Source: Colwellia sp. Arc7-D (GTDB lineage: Bacteria; Pseudomonadota; Gammaproteobacteria; Enterobacterales; Alteromonadaceae). From it: a stretch of 64,000 bases of DNA. The notes under the pieces are model-generated. The model saw nothing but the letters and a program-made list of their open reading frames with translations. It searched no databases and had not been told where the DNA came from. The position numbers were made by a program, and so were the translations under genes. This document shows, piece after piece, positions 49,578 to 59,077 of the stretch. Position 1 is the stretch's first letter. The number at the start of each line of letters is the position of its first letter. The DNA is taken from assembly GCF_003061515.1 (NCBI RefSeq), contig NZ_CP028924.1, positions 3,100,001-3,164,000 on the forward strand. The letters run 5' to 3'.

Positions 49578-50867
49578 CTAACCCGTTGACACGATACAAT
49601 TTCTGCCACGTTTCTTACCTATATAAAGTCGTTTATCAGCGATAAAGACCAAGTCTTCAGCATTATCAGCTTGTTCTGGTGCTACGGCAACACCAATAGT
49701 TAGCGTGATTTTTCGCGCTAACGCTGGCTTATGCGAGTCGGATAAAAGCGCTAATTTATCTCTGATCCTTTCAGCTAATTGCACAGCAGAATTAATATGA
49801 GTTCTAGGTAAAATCAAAGAGAATTCTTCACCACCATATCGACACGCTAAATCCATTTCTCTAATAGACTGAGTAATAACCGTCGCCAAAAATACGAGTA
49901 TTCTATCGCCTTCTTGGTGACCAAAAACATCATTAATTGATTTGAAATTATCGACATCTATCATCAGCAAAGCGGTTTTATCACCATTAGCTTTTGCTTT
50001 ATCTAACTCTCGCGGTAAGCTTTCATTTAAAAAACCTCTGTTATAAAGCCCGGTGAGGTGATCTTTATGAATTTCTTTACATAACAATTCGTATTTTTGA
50101 CGATAAGTTAGAAAGGTAAAAATATCTTTAATTTCGGAGTCTTTACCATGAGAAACATATTCTCTTTTGCCAAAGTATTTTAGATAAAAGATCAACATTA
50201 TCGAATAAAAAAGTCCAAAAAGTAACTTACCAATCATTGCTGAAATCAAAAACGTTAGATATTGATCTTGTTGAGAAATAATACCTGAGCCAGTGGTAAA
50301 AACGAGCGTATCAAAAATTAGCACTACTGCCATAGCACTGTAAATTCTTAAAAATAAATTGCTGATATGTCTTGAAAATAGCTCGTAAATGATAATGATC
50401 AATAAAACATCTGCTGTTAATGTTAGCGTTCCAGCGATGAGTATTCGAGGTGTAAAATTAAAAACTTGTAATGGAATATGGGATACTTGCTCACTTGGCA
50501 ACCCTTGTATATGGCTACCAATTATCAGCAAAAATATTGTTAAAGTGATATTCGCAAAAACTAGTCCGTATATTAGTTTTCGAGCTTCAGCAACATCTTC
50601 TCTAATGTAGATCAAAAGCACGGCGAATAAGCTGGCATTAAAAAGTACTGCGGAACCTGGGCTGACAAATAAACCAGGAAAAATTTCGAAATATAGAAAC
50701 GATGCAAGTACCGCTTGTAGGTATTGGAATGTGCCTAACGTTATATACAGAAGCGCAATACCAAATTTATGGCGCATGCTAAACAGAGTAACAATGATTA
50801 TACCAACAAATAACGCTTCAGTTAGCATGTAAGAAAGTTGCAATATATGGGAAGCACCCATCAACAT
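49578..50867 (-). CDS. Membrane diguanylate cyclase
   Basis: 429 residues. Seven or so hydrophobic segments over residues 1-235 form a membrane sensor. A GGDEF domain follows (HKDHLTGLYNRGFLNESL, DVDNFKSINDVFGHQEGD, CRYGGEEFSLILP). The GGEEF active site is intact and the I-site RxxD is present (REMD). AAAGGA precedes the ATG. It should make c-di-GMP in response to a membrane signal. It is inserted between the response regulator and the hybrid kinase, which may or may not reflect a functional link. Confidence 0.88.
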   Translation of the reverse strand: MLMGASHILQLSYMLTEALFVGIIIVTLFSMRHKFGIALLYITLGTFQYLQAVLASFLYFEIFPGLFVSPGSAVLFNASLFAVLLIYIREDVAEARKLIYGLVFANITLTIFLLIIGSHIQGLPSEQVSHIPLQVFNFTPRILIAGTLTLTADVLLIIIIYELFSRHISNLFLRIYSAMAVVLIFDTLVFTTGSGIISQQDQYLTFLISAMIGKLLFGLFYSIMLIFYLKYFGKREYVSHGKDSEIKDIFTFLTYRQKYELLCKEIHKDHLTGLYNRGFLNESLPRELDKAKANGDKTALLMIDVDNFKSINDVFGHQEGDRILVFLATVITQSIREMDLACRYGGEEFSLILPRTHINSAVQLAERIRDKLALLSDSHKPALARKITLTIGVAVAPEQADNAEDLVFIADKRLYIGKKRGRNCIVSTG

Positions 50868-51045
50868 ATATCCTTTATTAGCATAAGCGAAAATTCGATC
50901 TCAATTAAAGGTTATCAGTAAATCTCTCAACACTTTTAAATGGTAAAACATTTACCATGCTAGGGAAAAACGCTGTATATTTTTTAAAAATAGACTCTAT
51001 TATTAAAAGATTAAGTGAGTTGCTTTGTATATGCAAGTTATTGGA

Positions 51046-54000
51046 CTAGTTAAGAAGTTGCTTCATCATACGTTTTAGCGCTAAAGATTTAACCGGTTTA
51101 CGTAAAAATAAGCACTCAGCATCGCTTGTGTGTTGTCTAACAATTTCTGACGGATCAGCAGAACAAATGATCACTGGCAATTGCCATTCTTGTGTTTGTA
51201 GCATTTTTCGTACTAATTCAACGCCATTATTACCATGATCCAGATGATAATCGGCAATAATAATATCGGGCTTTATCTCACCATTAGCTAACTTTTGTTG
51301 GCATGACTCCTCATCAAAAGCCGTTAATACACTGCAGCCCCAATCGATAAGTTGTTTGGCCATAGCCGTTAACATTAATTGGTCATTATCTACCAATAAC
51401 ACAACAATGTTATTAAATGGTTTTTGTGCTGATGCTTCAGAAATAGTGTCGAGGTTTTTATTGCTTTTTTTACTGGCGTTGGCGTTTACTAACGCTGCTT
51501 CATTTGCATTGGCTCTAGGGATTTCAATACTAAAACATGTACCTTTGCCAAGTTGAGATTTGACTGAAATTTTTAATCCAAGTAAATTAGCTATACGTTC
51601 TGAAATGGCTAAACCTAATCCTAGCCCTGGTATTTCTCGGTTTTGTTCTAAACGCTCAAACTCACGAAATATAGCTTTTTGTTGCGCCAATGCAATACCC
51701 GGCCCGTTATCCCATACCTCTACACGTATCATGGTTTTTGTTCTTCGAATGCCGAGTAAAATTCGGTTACTGATGCCCGACTTTATCCCTTGTTTGTCAT
51801 TACAGTAATGTACCGCATTGGATAAAAAGTTTTGTATCACCCTTCTTAACATGCGTTTATCTGAGTGCACAACACATTGACTAAATTGATAAGAAAACCT
51901 AATGTTGGCTTGCTCTGATAATGCTGTAAATTCATTCTTTAATGGGCTGAGTAAGTCATCTAAAGCGAAATGGCTTTTATCAATTTTTTCAGAACTGCTG
52001 TCTAATCGAGAAATTTCAACTAAGTCTGACAATAAGGCTTCAACAACATTAAGGGAGTCATCAATGTGCTCAGCAAGTGCGGTTAATTCTTCACCTTGTA
52101 CTTTATTTTTTAACATTGAAGTAAATAAAGACAAGGCATTAAAAGGCTGCATTAAATCGTGGCTCGCCGCGGCTAAAAATCGACTTTTACTACTATAAGC
52201 CGCTTCGGCTTCAGACTTCGCTTTTTGCAGTTCTTGGGTACGACTTTCAACACGTTTTTCGAGGTTTTCGTTAGCTTTTTGTAAGGCTTTCTCGGCTTCA
52301 ATATGAGCAGTAATATCAGAAAAGGTACTGACGAAGCCACCGGCAGGCATCGACTGCCCTCTAATTTCTAAGACAATACCGTTAGGCATTTTACGTTGAA
52401 AAAGATGACTATCGCCGTTTTTCATATGGGCGATTCGCTTAGTTATCATCTGATCAATATTATTAGCTCCAGAAATAATACCTCTTGCAATGTTATGTCT
52501 CAATAAAGTTTCAACAGGTAAACCGGCTTGAACAAAGCCATCTGGGTAATCAAGTAATTGAATATACCGCTGATTCCATGCCACTAACCTCATATCTGCA
52601 TCGACAACACTGATACCCTGCTCAATATTTTCAACACCTGACTGTAAAAGCTCACGATTAAAACGAAACATTTCATTCGCTTCATCGACAATACTAACCA
52701 CGTCTTCAAGCGGCATTCTCTCGGAGGTTGACGCCGCCTTCATTACCATTCTTGTAGAGGCCGAGCCTAAAACACCTGAAAGCTGCAGCCGCGTATATTC
52801 AATTAAATTGATGGGTTCAACATCAAGACTGTTTTGATTGCTTTGATTTGACTTTGCAATTTTCAAAAACTCATCTGCTGAGCTTTTATCAATAAAGCGC
52901 ATTAATAAGCTGTAGAGATCTTCCGTGCTTAAGTTTCGTTCATATTTTCGCTGACTTTTAGAGATAAAAATATCGGCTTGTAGTTTTTCACCAACACTGC
53001 GATGTGTTAGCAGTGAAACAACCACAAAGCAGACAATATTACTGATTAAACTATAGAAAACTCCATGGCTGGTTAAGTCTAAAAAGTCGACACCAAACAA
53101 TGCAGTAGGCTTTAACCAACTGATACCAAACACGCCATTTTGTACCCAAGATAAGTTGGGCGCAATAATCGGTAGTAATAAGGTAAAAAGCCACATAACA
53201 CTACCAACAATTAATCCTGTCAATGCCCCTTTACCATTGGCTTTTCGCCAATATAAAGCGCCGATAATTGCGGGGGCAAATTGCGAAAGTAAAACGAAGG
53301 AGAGCAAGCCAATACTGGCTAAATGACTTTGCTGATTAATGCTACGTTCAAAAGCAAAAGCGAATAACAAAATTGCGGTAATAGTAAGGCGGCGTTGTTT
53401 TAATAATAAGCCTGAAAACTGCGGTGCGCCTTCCTTGCTAAAATATTTAAATTTCAACGTTAAGGGTGTTATTACTTCGGTTGAAATCATTGTGCTCAAA
53501 ACAATAGCCGACACAATGACCATACTCGTTGCTGCCGCTAATCCGCCAATATATACCACAACACCTAACCACGCTTGTTGAAAAAACAATGGCAGCGTTA
53601 ATACATAGGTATCGGCGTCTACACTGCCGCCAGGAAAAGTAATCAAGCCGGCAATGGCAATGGGTAAAACAAAAATATTAATTAAAATAAAATACAATGG
53701 AAATAACCAGCGAGCCGTTTTTAACTCTTGTGGATGATGGTTTTCAATCATCATCATATGAAATTGCTGCGGCAGAACGAAAATAGTAATGGCGCCCAGA
53801 AGTGCATGAGCAACACTCAAATAAACAGAGTTTGTCTCAGTAAATAGTTGCTTAGTTTGTTGCTGGGCAGCGAGATCGGCAAAACCATCAAAAACAAAAA
53901 ACGTCGCAAAAATTCCCACGGCCGTTAGCGCCAACAATTTAACCACAGAACTAAAAGCAATCGCTAATACTAAGCCTTGATTCTGCTTACTTGCAGCAAT

Positions 54001-54534
54001 TTGTCGAGTACCAAAAAAAATACTAAAAACAATTAAAACAATAGTAACGACAAATGCGGTACTAATACCGGATTGAAACGTGCCAGTGAGTAAATCAAAG
54101 CTGGTACTAATGGCGCGTAATTGCAACGCAATATAGGGCACAGTACCAATCAAAGCGATCAAGGCAACGGTAATGGCGATTTTTGGCGAACGGTCGTATC
54201 GAAAGGCAATAAAATCAGCAATTGAGGTTAAGTTTTGTCGCTTGATAATGTTCAGCATTTTCATCAACATTGGCCATGCAAATACCAAACACATGATAGT
54301 GCCAATATACAAAGGTGCAAGCCAAGCACCTGTGGTAGCTGCTTGCCCTACCGTGCCGTAAAAAGCCCACGATGTACAACTTACCGCTAATGAAAAACTA
54401 TAAACCCAGGGTTTACAGCGCCATTGTTCAGATGATTGATTCTGACCTTTATAAGCCACCAAAAAAAGTAGGCATAAATAACCAATAGAAAGAACGGTGA
54501 TTAACCATGTATCAATAGAAAGCCAAGCTAACAA
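51046..54534 (-). CDS. Hybrid sensor histidine kinase with sodium/solute symporter domain
   Basis: 1162 residues. The N-terminal ~500 residues have about 13 membrane helices of the sodium:solute symporter family (CTSWAFYGTVGQAATTGAWLAPLYIGT, FGTRQIAASKQNQGLVLAIAFSSVVKLLALTAVG). A linker and PAS domain (about 630-740, IEQGISVVDADMRLVAWNQRY) follow, then a coiled coil, HisKA with His about 790 (FLAAASHDLMQPFNALSLF), an ATPase domain (NAVHYC, VWDNGPGI, GLGLGLAI) and a receiver with Asp about 1094 (DIIIADYHLDHG). It resembles CbrA/ErcS-type kinases that may sense a transported substrate. TTG start, with AAAGGA upstream. Confidence 0.9.
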   Translation of the reverse strand: MLAWLSIDTWLITVLSIGYLCLLFLVAYKGQNQSSEQWRCKPWVYSFSLAVSCTSWAFYGTVGQAATTGAWLAPLYIGTIMCLVFAWPMLMKMLNIIKRQNLTSIADFIAFRYDRSPKIAITVALIALIGTVPYIALQLRAISTSFDLLTGTFQSGISTAFVVTIVLIVFSIFFGTRQIAASKQNQGLVLAIAFSSVVKLLALTAVGIFATFFVFDGFADLAAQQQTKQLFTETNSVYLSVAHALLGAITIFVLPQQFHMMMIENHHPQELKTARWLFPLYFILINIFVLPIAIAGLITFPGGSVDADTYVLTLPLFFQQAWLGVVVYIGGLAAATSMVIVSAIVLSTMISTEVITPLTLKFKYFSKEGAPQFSGLLLKQRRLTITAILLFAFAFERSINQQSHLASIGLLSFVLLSQFAPAIIGALYWRKANGKGALTGLIVGSVMWLFTLLLPIIAPNLSWVQNGVFGISWLKPTALFGVDFLDLTSHGVFYSLISNIVCFVVVSLLTHRSVGEKLQADIFISKSQRKYERNLSTEDLYSLLMRFIDKSSADEFLKIAKSNQSNQNSLDVEPINLIEYTRLQLSGVLGSASTRMVMKAASTSERMPLEDVVSIVDEANEMFRFNRELLQSGVENIEQGISVVDADMRLVAWNQRYIQLLDYPDGFVQAGLPVETLLRHNIARGIISGANNIDQMITKRIAHMKNGDSHLFQRKMPNGIVLEIRGQSMPAGGFVSTFSDITAHIEAEKALQKANENLEKRVESRTQELQKAKSEAEAAYSSKSRFLAAASHDLMQPFNALSLFTSMLKNKVQGEELTALAEHIDDSLNVVEALLSDLVEISRLDSSSEKIDKSHFALDDLLSPLKNEFTALSEQANIRFSYQFSQCVVHSDKRMLRRVIQNFLSNAVHYCNDKQGIKSGISNRILLGIRRTKTMIRVEVWDNGPGIALAQQKAIFREFERLEQNREIPGLGLGLAISERIANLLGLKISVKSQLGKGTCFSIEIPRANANEAALVNANASKKSNKNLDTISEASAQKPFNNIVVLLVDNDQLMLTAMAKQLIDWGCSVLTAFDEESCQQKLANGEIKPDIIIADYHLDHGNNGVELVRKMLQTQEWQLPVIICSADPSEIVRQHTSDAECLFLRKPVKSLALKRMMKQLLN

Positions 54535-54697
54535 ATTTATTCCTTTGTTTTAAAGATGCTATACCTAGCATAGAGGCATGTAGTGCTAGCATATCATTTG
54601 TGCTATTGAGTTATAGTGCACTAAGGTAGTACTTATTTCCCCAACATCCTCAGGTAACCTAGCTATTCATTGTTGTTTTGTATAAAAGTTATCATAG

Positions 54698-55879
54698 ATG
54701 AAAATTACTAACAAATATTTAGTCGAAGCTATTGTTTTCTTTAGTTATGTATTATTTGCCATGGCTTGGGTTGGCGGCACCGCGAGTATGCAAAGTATTA
54801 TGCTTTCGCTTGACGTACATAGCCTAGCTTCAGCAAGCTTTATCAGTGGTGCAGTGACCCTAGCTAAGATTGTTGGCACTTTCATTGCGGCTTGGATAGC
54901 GATAAAACTAGGCATTAAATATGCGTTTTTTGTTTCCAGCTTACTCATCACGATAGGTCTACTCACGCCATATGCACCAAATTACGAATTATTGTTATTA
55001 AGCCGCTTTTTGATGGGCCTTGGTGGCGCATTTATGGTGGTATATTTTAACCCTATCGTTTTACAATTTTTTAAAGCGGAAGAACGCTCTACTATTAATG
55101 GTATTAACGCCGTAGCCTTTAATATTGGTACCGCAGTTATATTGTGGCAAATGGGTACGATTAATGATCTAACCGGGGGATGGCAAAACAGCTTAGCCTT
55201 GTTCTCAGTTATCAGCTTAATTGTTGCCCTGCTTTGGCTTTTAGTTAAATTTGAAGAACCAGATACATCAACTCAAAATATCAATGATTTACCCGCAGTT
55301 TACAGCTACAAAGAAGGTTTGAAAGACCGCTTCAATTGGATTTATGGCTTAGCGTACTCTGGTATTCTAGCGTTCTACATTTGCTTGTTCACTTTTTACC
55401 CTAAGGCGGGCATAGTGCAAAGTAAATGGGTCATTGGTTTTGGTATTATTGGGACTATATTTGGTATTATTTATGCCAAGAAAATACCTTTACGCATCCC
55501 AGTTATTCGTTGGTCTGGTTTTGTTGTTATTATCAGTACCGGCATATTTTCATTTAGTGACATTTATTGGCTACAAACCTTTGCAGCCATGGTATTAGGT
55601 TTTTTTATCTTCTTACCCGTGACTGCATTAGTGTCTATTCCACACGAATTACCCAAAATGACTTCGCCGCGTATCACCATCGTATTTAGTATGTTTTACT
55701 CAATTAGCTATATAATTTCGACACTTATTTTATGGATATTCGGCAGTTTAGTTGATGTTAACCAAGGTGATTTTACTTGGTCGTTTATTTTAATCACTGC
55801 ACTCAGTTCTACCTTGTTTATTGGTAGCTATTTTTTACCAGAATCTGGCCAACAAAAAAATATAAAAGTAGGAAGTTAA
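54698..55879 (+). CDS. MFS transporter
   Basis: 393 residues with about 12 membrane helices. The N-terminal half carries the family-type loop LSRFLMGLGGAFMVVYFNP after helix 4, and the C-terminal half includes GIIYAKKIPLRIP. It resembles CynX/NarK-like anion or small-acid permeases. Start codon ATG at 54698, divergent from the hybrid kinase. The next gene (an HSL-family esterase) starts one base after its stop, so they form an operon. Import of a hydroxy acid or its oligomer is inference from the cluster. Confidence 0.8.
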   Translation: MKITNKYLVEAIVFFSYVLFAMAWVGGTASMQSIMLSLDVHSLASASFISGAVTLAKIVGTFIAAWIAIKLGIKYAFFVSSLLITIGLLTPYAPNYELLLLSRFLMGLGGAFMVVYFNPIVLQFFKAEERSTINGINAVAFNIGTAVILWQMGTINDLTGGWQNSLALFSVISLIVALLWLLVKFEEPDTSTQNINDLPAVYSYKEGLKDRFNWIYGLAYSGILAFYICLFTFYPKAGIVQSKWVIGFGIIGTIFGIIYAKKIPLRIPVIRWSGFVVIISTGIFSFSDIYWLQTFAAMVLGFFIFLPVTALVSIPHELPKMTSPRITIVFSMFYSISYIISTLILWIFGSLVDVNQGDFTWSFILITALSSTLFIGSYFLPESGQQKNIKVGS

Positions 55880-55880
55880 T

Positions 55881-56846
55881 ATGCGAGGTACTGTATCAAA
55901 AAATTTAGCTCCATTACTCAAGCAGGTTAACGAAGGTCTTGAGCAAGCAAAAGCATCGGGTGCCGCTTTTGAGCCTAGTATTATCAGGCAGAACTTGGAG
56001 AACTTAAGCGCTTATATGATCCCAGGCCCTGAAATCTCCTTGATAAAAAATACATTTATTATGGTCGCTGAACATCAAGTTGCAGTACGCATTTATCATC
56101 CTAATCCAGAGCAACCTTTACCTGTTTTATTGCATTTTCATGGCGGTGGTCACATGTGCGGTAGCATTGATTTATACGACCCCATTAGCCGAGAACTTGC
56201 TATTGCCGCTAATGCGATAGTTATTTGTATAGATTATCGTTTAGCACCTGAGCACCCTTATCCTGCTGGTATAGAAGACTGTCAGTATCTATTGGAAAAC
56301 TACCAAAACTTATTAAAAGATTATCGATTTAGCGCTACACTTTATATTGCAGGTGATAGTGCGGGTGGCGCAATTTGCACCAGCTTGGTCACTAACAATA
56401 TAAATAATCCTGATATTAATATTGATAAACAAATACTAATGTACCCAAGTGTTGATTACTCCATGAGTAGCCCATCAATTGTTGAAAATGGCGAAGGTTT
56501 TTTACTTGAATCCGATAAAATACGTTGGTATTTTCAGCAGTATTTCAATATCGACAATATCGATGTAAACACCAACGAAGCCACAGCCGCCTTAATCAAA
56601 CAAGCATCGCCTTTACTAGGTGATTTTGATATTAAAATGCCTAAAACCTTAGTGATAACGGCAGGTTGTGATCCGTTGCGAGATGAAGGGGCCTTGTATG
56701 CCGAAAAAGCACAACAAGCAGGTGTCTGTGTTGAACATTACCAATTTGACGAATTAATACATGCTTATATGTTGTTGTCAAAACTAGTGCCTGAGCAATA
56801 CCATCAAACCTATATGATGATTGAAAAATTTATTAAGGCTGAGTAA
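55881..56846 (+). CDS. HSL-family alpha/beta hydrolase (carboxylesterase)
   Basis: 321 residues without a signal peptide, so cytoplasmic. Hormone-sensitive-lipase signatures: HFHGGGHMCGS (HGGG at 87-90), DYRLAPEHPYPAG, nucleophile GDSAGG (S160), Asp in TAGCDPLRDEG and catalytic His in ELIHAYML. Such enzymes cleave short-chain esters. It is translationally coupled to the MFS gene, as if it hydrolyses what the transporter brings in, for instance hydroxybutyrate oligomers. Confidence 0.87.
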   Translation: MRGTVSKNLAPLLKQVNEGLEQAKASGAAFEPSIIRQNLENLSAYMIPGPEISLIKNTFIMVAEHQVAVRIYHPNPEQPLPVLLHFHGGGHMCGSIDLYDPISRELAIAANAIVICIDYRLAPEHPYPAGIEDCQYLLENYQNLLKDYRFSATLYIAGDSAGGAICTSLVTNNINNPDINIDKQILMYPSVDYSMSSPSIVENGEGFLLESDKIRWYFQQYFNIDNIDVNTNEATAALIKQASPLLGDFDIKMPKTLVITAGCDPLRDEGALYAEKAQQAGVCVEHYQFDELIHAYMLLSKLVPEQYHQTYMMIEKFIKAE

Positions 56847-56911
56847 CCTTTTGTTTGAATGAATTAACTAAACAGAAGCTACGACTAGTAAATAATTAAC
56901 TAACTTCCTAT

Positions 56912-56945
56912 GGGCTCCTTGTTATGCAAGGTAGCCCTTTTTTTT
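56912..56945 (+). terminator. Terminator after the MFS-esterase operon
   Basis: Arms GGGCT...CCTTG and CAAGG...AGCCC (56912-56937), one bulged base, then eight T. It separates the operon from converging bdhA. Confidence 0.85.
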
Positions 56946-56972
56946 ATTTTAAATTTTAGCTTGATAAAATAA

Positions 56973-57755
56973 TTACTGCGCTGTCCACGCACCATCCATA
57001 GGCAAGGCAGAGCCTGTGATACTTCTGGCACTGTCACTACACAAAAACAAAATAAACTCACCGATTTGCTCTGGTGCCATCATTTCTGGCAAGGGTTGCT
57101 TAGCCGTAACAAGTTGGTATTTAGCATCATCAAAGGGAATATTTTGCTTTTTGGCGATCGCTGAAATTTGATCGTTAATTAGCGGGGTATCAACCCAGCC
57201 AGGGCAAATAGCATTGACGGTAATGCCTTGCTCTGCGCACTCTAAAGCGAGCACTTTTGTTAAGCCCACTAAGCCATGTTTCGCAGCACAATACGCAGAC
57301 TTATTTACTGACCCAACTAAACCATGCACAGAAGCAACATTAATAATTCTGCCCCAGCCGTTTTGTTTCATTTTTGGCAGTGAGTATTGAATGGCATGAA
57401 ATGCCGCAGATAAGTTAATCGCAAGAATAGCATTCCATTTTTCTAACGGAAAATTTTCAGCTGATTCGGTATGCTGTATACCGGCATTATTAATTAAAAT
57501 ATCAACACTGCCCATTTGCTCAATAGCGTTTTTTATTAAACGTTCGATGCTCTGAACATTCATTAAATCAGCATTGTCAAAAATGGCATTGATACCATAT
57601 TGAACGGAAAATTCACTCGCTAGTTCTTCGCCTTCATGGGTTGGCATTAATCCGTGTAAAACAAGGTTAATTCCCTGCGCGGCAAGTACATGGGCTGTTG
57701 CTAGGCCAATACCGCTTGTTGAGCCCGTAATTAGGGCTACTTTTTGGTTAAGCAT
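56973..57755 (-). CDS. bdhA: 3-hydroxybutyrate dehydrogenase
   Basis: 260 residues, a classical short-chain dehydrogenase. Nucleotide motif TGSTSGIG (10-17), NNAG (89-92), catalytic S142, Y155 and K159 (ASVHGLVGSVNKSAYCAAKHG), and CPGWVDTPLI after it. The adjacent blocks QKQP-like AKQPLPEMMAPEQIGEFILFLCSD match D-3-hydroxybutyrate dehydrogenases. It oxidises 3-hydroxybutyrate to acetoacetate with NAD. AAGGAAACC precedes the ATG. It is next to the esterase-transporter operon, which supports hydroxybutyrate metabolism here. Confidence 0.92.
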   Translation of the reverse strand: MLNQKVALITGSTSGIGLATAHVLAAQGINLVLHGLMPTHEGEELASEFSVQYGINAIFDNADLMNVQSIERLIKNAIEQMGSVDILINNAGIQHTESAENFPLEKWNAILAINLSAAFHAIQYSLPKMKQNGWGRIINVASVHGLVGSVNKSAYCAAKHGLVGLTKVLALECAEQGITVNAICPGWVDTPLINDQISAIAKKQNIPFDDAKYQLVTAKQPLPEMMAPEQIGEFILFLCSDSARSITGSALPMDGAWTAQ

Positions 57756-57952
57756 AAGGTTTCCTTATTATATATCAGTTATATAAATTTATGCTCAAGG
57801 TTACCTTACTTTAGCGCGTTAATAATTGGTCCCTTAGTACCATGCATGACAAAGGGAAAATATTAACGCGCGCTTATTATGGTTTGACAGGAATGATTGA
57901 TAGGAATGGTTTGATAGGTCTTGATTTAGCTTTATTACTGCAAATCTCTACT

Positions 57953-58669
57953 CTAAAGTTCTAAATCAAAAACCACATCAATTGTTGCTGAAAAAACAAT
58001 ATTTTCTTGTAAATAACGCCCAGGTTTTGCCGCGCTATCTGCCATACTCGATCTCATTTTATAAGCTTCGTTATTAGCACCATATCTATGATGACTTTGA
58101 TTTGAACTAGCATTAATACTATATATTGCACCTAACTCAGCATCAAAAGCGTTCGCTAACGATTTACCTTTGCTTTTTGCACTATTAACAGCAAGTGCAT
58201 TTACTTCTTGTTGTAATTTCTTTTCATCAGAGGATTTTAATTCAATACTTCTAATCGCATTAATTTTTACTGATAAAGCAAAATCCATAAAGGCATTCAG
58301 TTTATCAATATCGTTTAATGTTACTTTTAATGTTCTGCGTGCAATATAACCCTCAATTTTATCTTGTTCACCACGGCTATAGGTTCGACGTATTTCCGTT
58401 GAAATATTTGAAGCCGAGACGCTGTCTTCATCAACACCAAAATCAGCTAAACCATCCAGTAAGTTATTCACCCGCTGATCTACTTCTTTTTTTGCATCCA
58501 AACTGGTTATTTGTTCGCTTTCAACATTTAAATGTATAACGGCAATATCTGGCATTGCCATTAATTCAGCCGAGCCTGTTACCGAAATATGACGATGAGT
58601 CGGCAAACTATTATTGGCAAAAGTAAAAGCGGAAAAGCTAAGCAATAAAATACAAGTAAATAATTTCAT
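57953..58669 (-). CDS. SIMPL-domain (DUF541) periplasmic protein
   Basis: 238 residues. Signal peptide (LFTCILLLSFSAFTFA), then the SIMPL fold beginning HISVTGSAELMAMPDIAVIHLNVE, with VSASNISTEIRRTYS, YIARRTLKVTLNDIDKLNAFMDFAL and AVNSAKSKGKSLANAF. Bacterial members form periplasmic oligomers linked to oxidative stress resistance in some species; no enzymatic activity is known. AAGGAC precedes the ATG. Confidence 0.88.
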   Translation of the reverse strand: MKLFTCILLLSFSAFTFANNSLPTHRHISVTGSAELMAMPDIAVIHLNVESEQITSLDAKKEVDQRVNNLLDGLADFGVDEDSVSASNISTEIRRTYSRGEQDKIEGYIARRTLKVTLNDIDKLNAFMDFALSVKINAIRSIELKSSDEKKLQQEVNALAVNSAKSKGKSLANAFDAELGAIYSINASSNQSHHRYGANNEAYKMRSSMADSAAKPGRYLQENIVFSATIDVVFDLEL

Positions 58670-58717
58670 ATAATGTCCTTTTTAAAATCAATTTATATTA
58701 CATCTTTATACAACAGG

Positions 58718-58744
58718 TTAATGGCTCCACTAGTGAACCATTAA
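58718..58744. repeat. Inverted repeat upstream of the SIMPL gene
   Basis: Arms TTAATGG (58718-58724) and CCATTAA (58738-58744) flank a 13-nt centre that itself contains the 8-bp palindrome CACTAGTG. It lies about 50 bp upstream of the SIMPL-protein ATG. The rest of the 408-bp gap to 59078 shows no gene. Confidence 0.45.
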
Positions 58745-59077
58745 AGTGAGTAACAGCATAACAATGCTATTAAAATCTGCGATATTTGTGTTATTTCAAT
58801 CACCACAGCCAGCTATAGCTCCATAGCTGAGCTTAAGTACTATGTCACAAATTTAACGGCTAGGTGATTAAATTATTAGTTAATAATTGTAACGAGAACA
58901 CAGCTTAATACACGTTAACTGAATAGTAGCTGAACGAATGTAATATTGATTTTACAAGTGAATATAAGCAATCTGAAATTAAAATAATATTTCCCTCGAT
59001 TTGTCGCTTTAAATCCATTATCGTGCCCCTTTTTAGCGCCAAATAAAGTCGTTATTGTAGTAATTTATAGGCAACTC

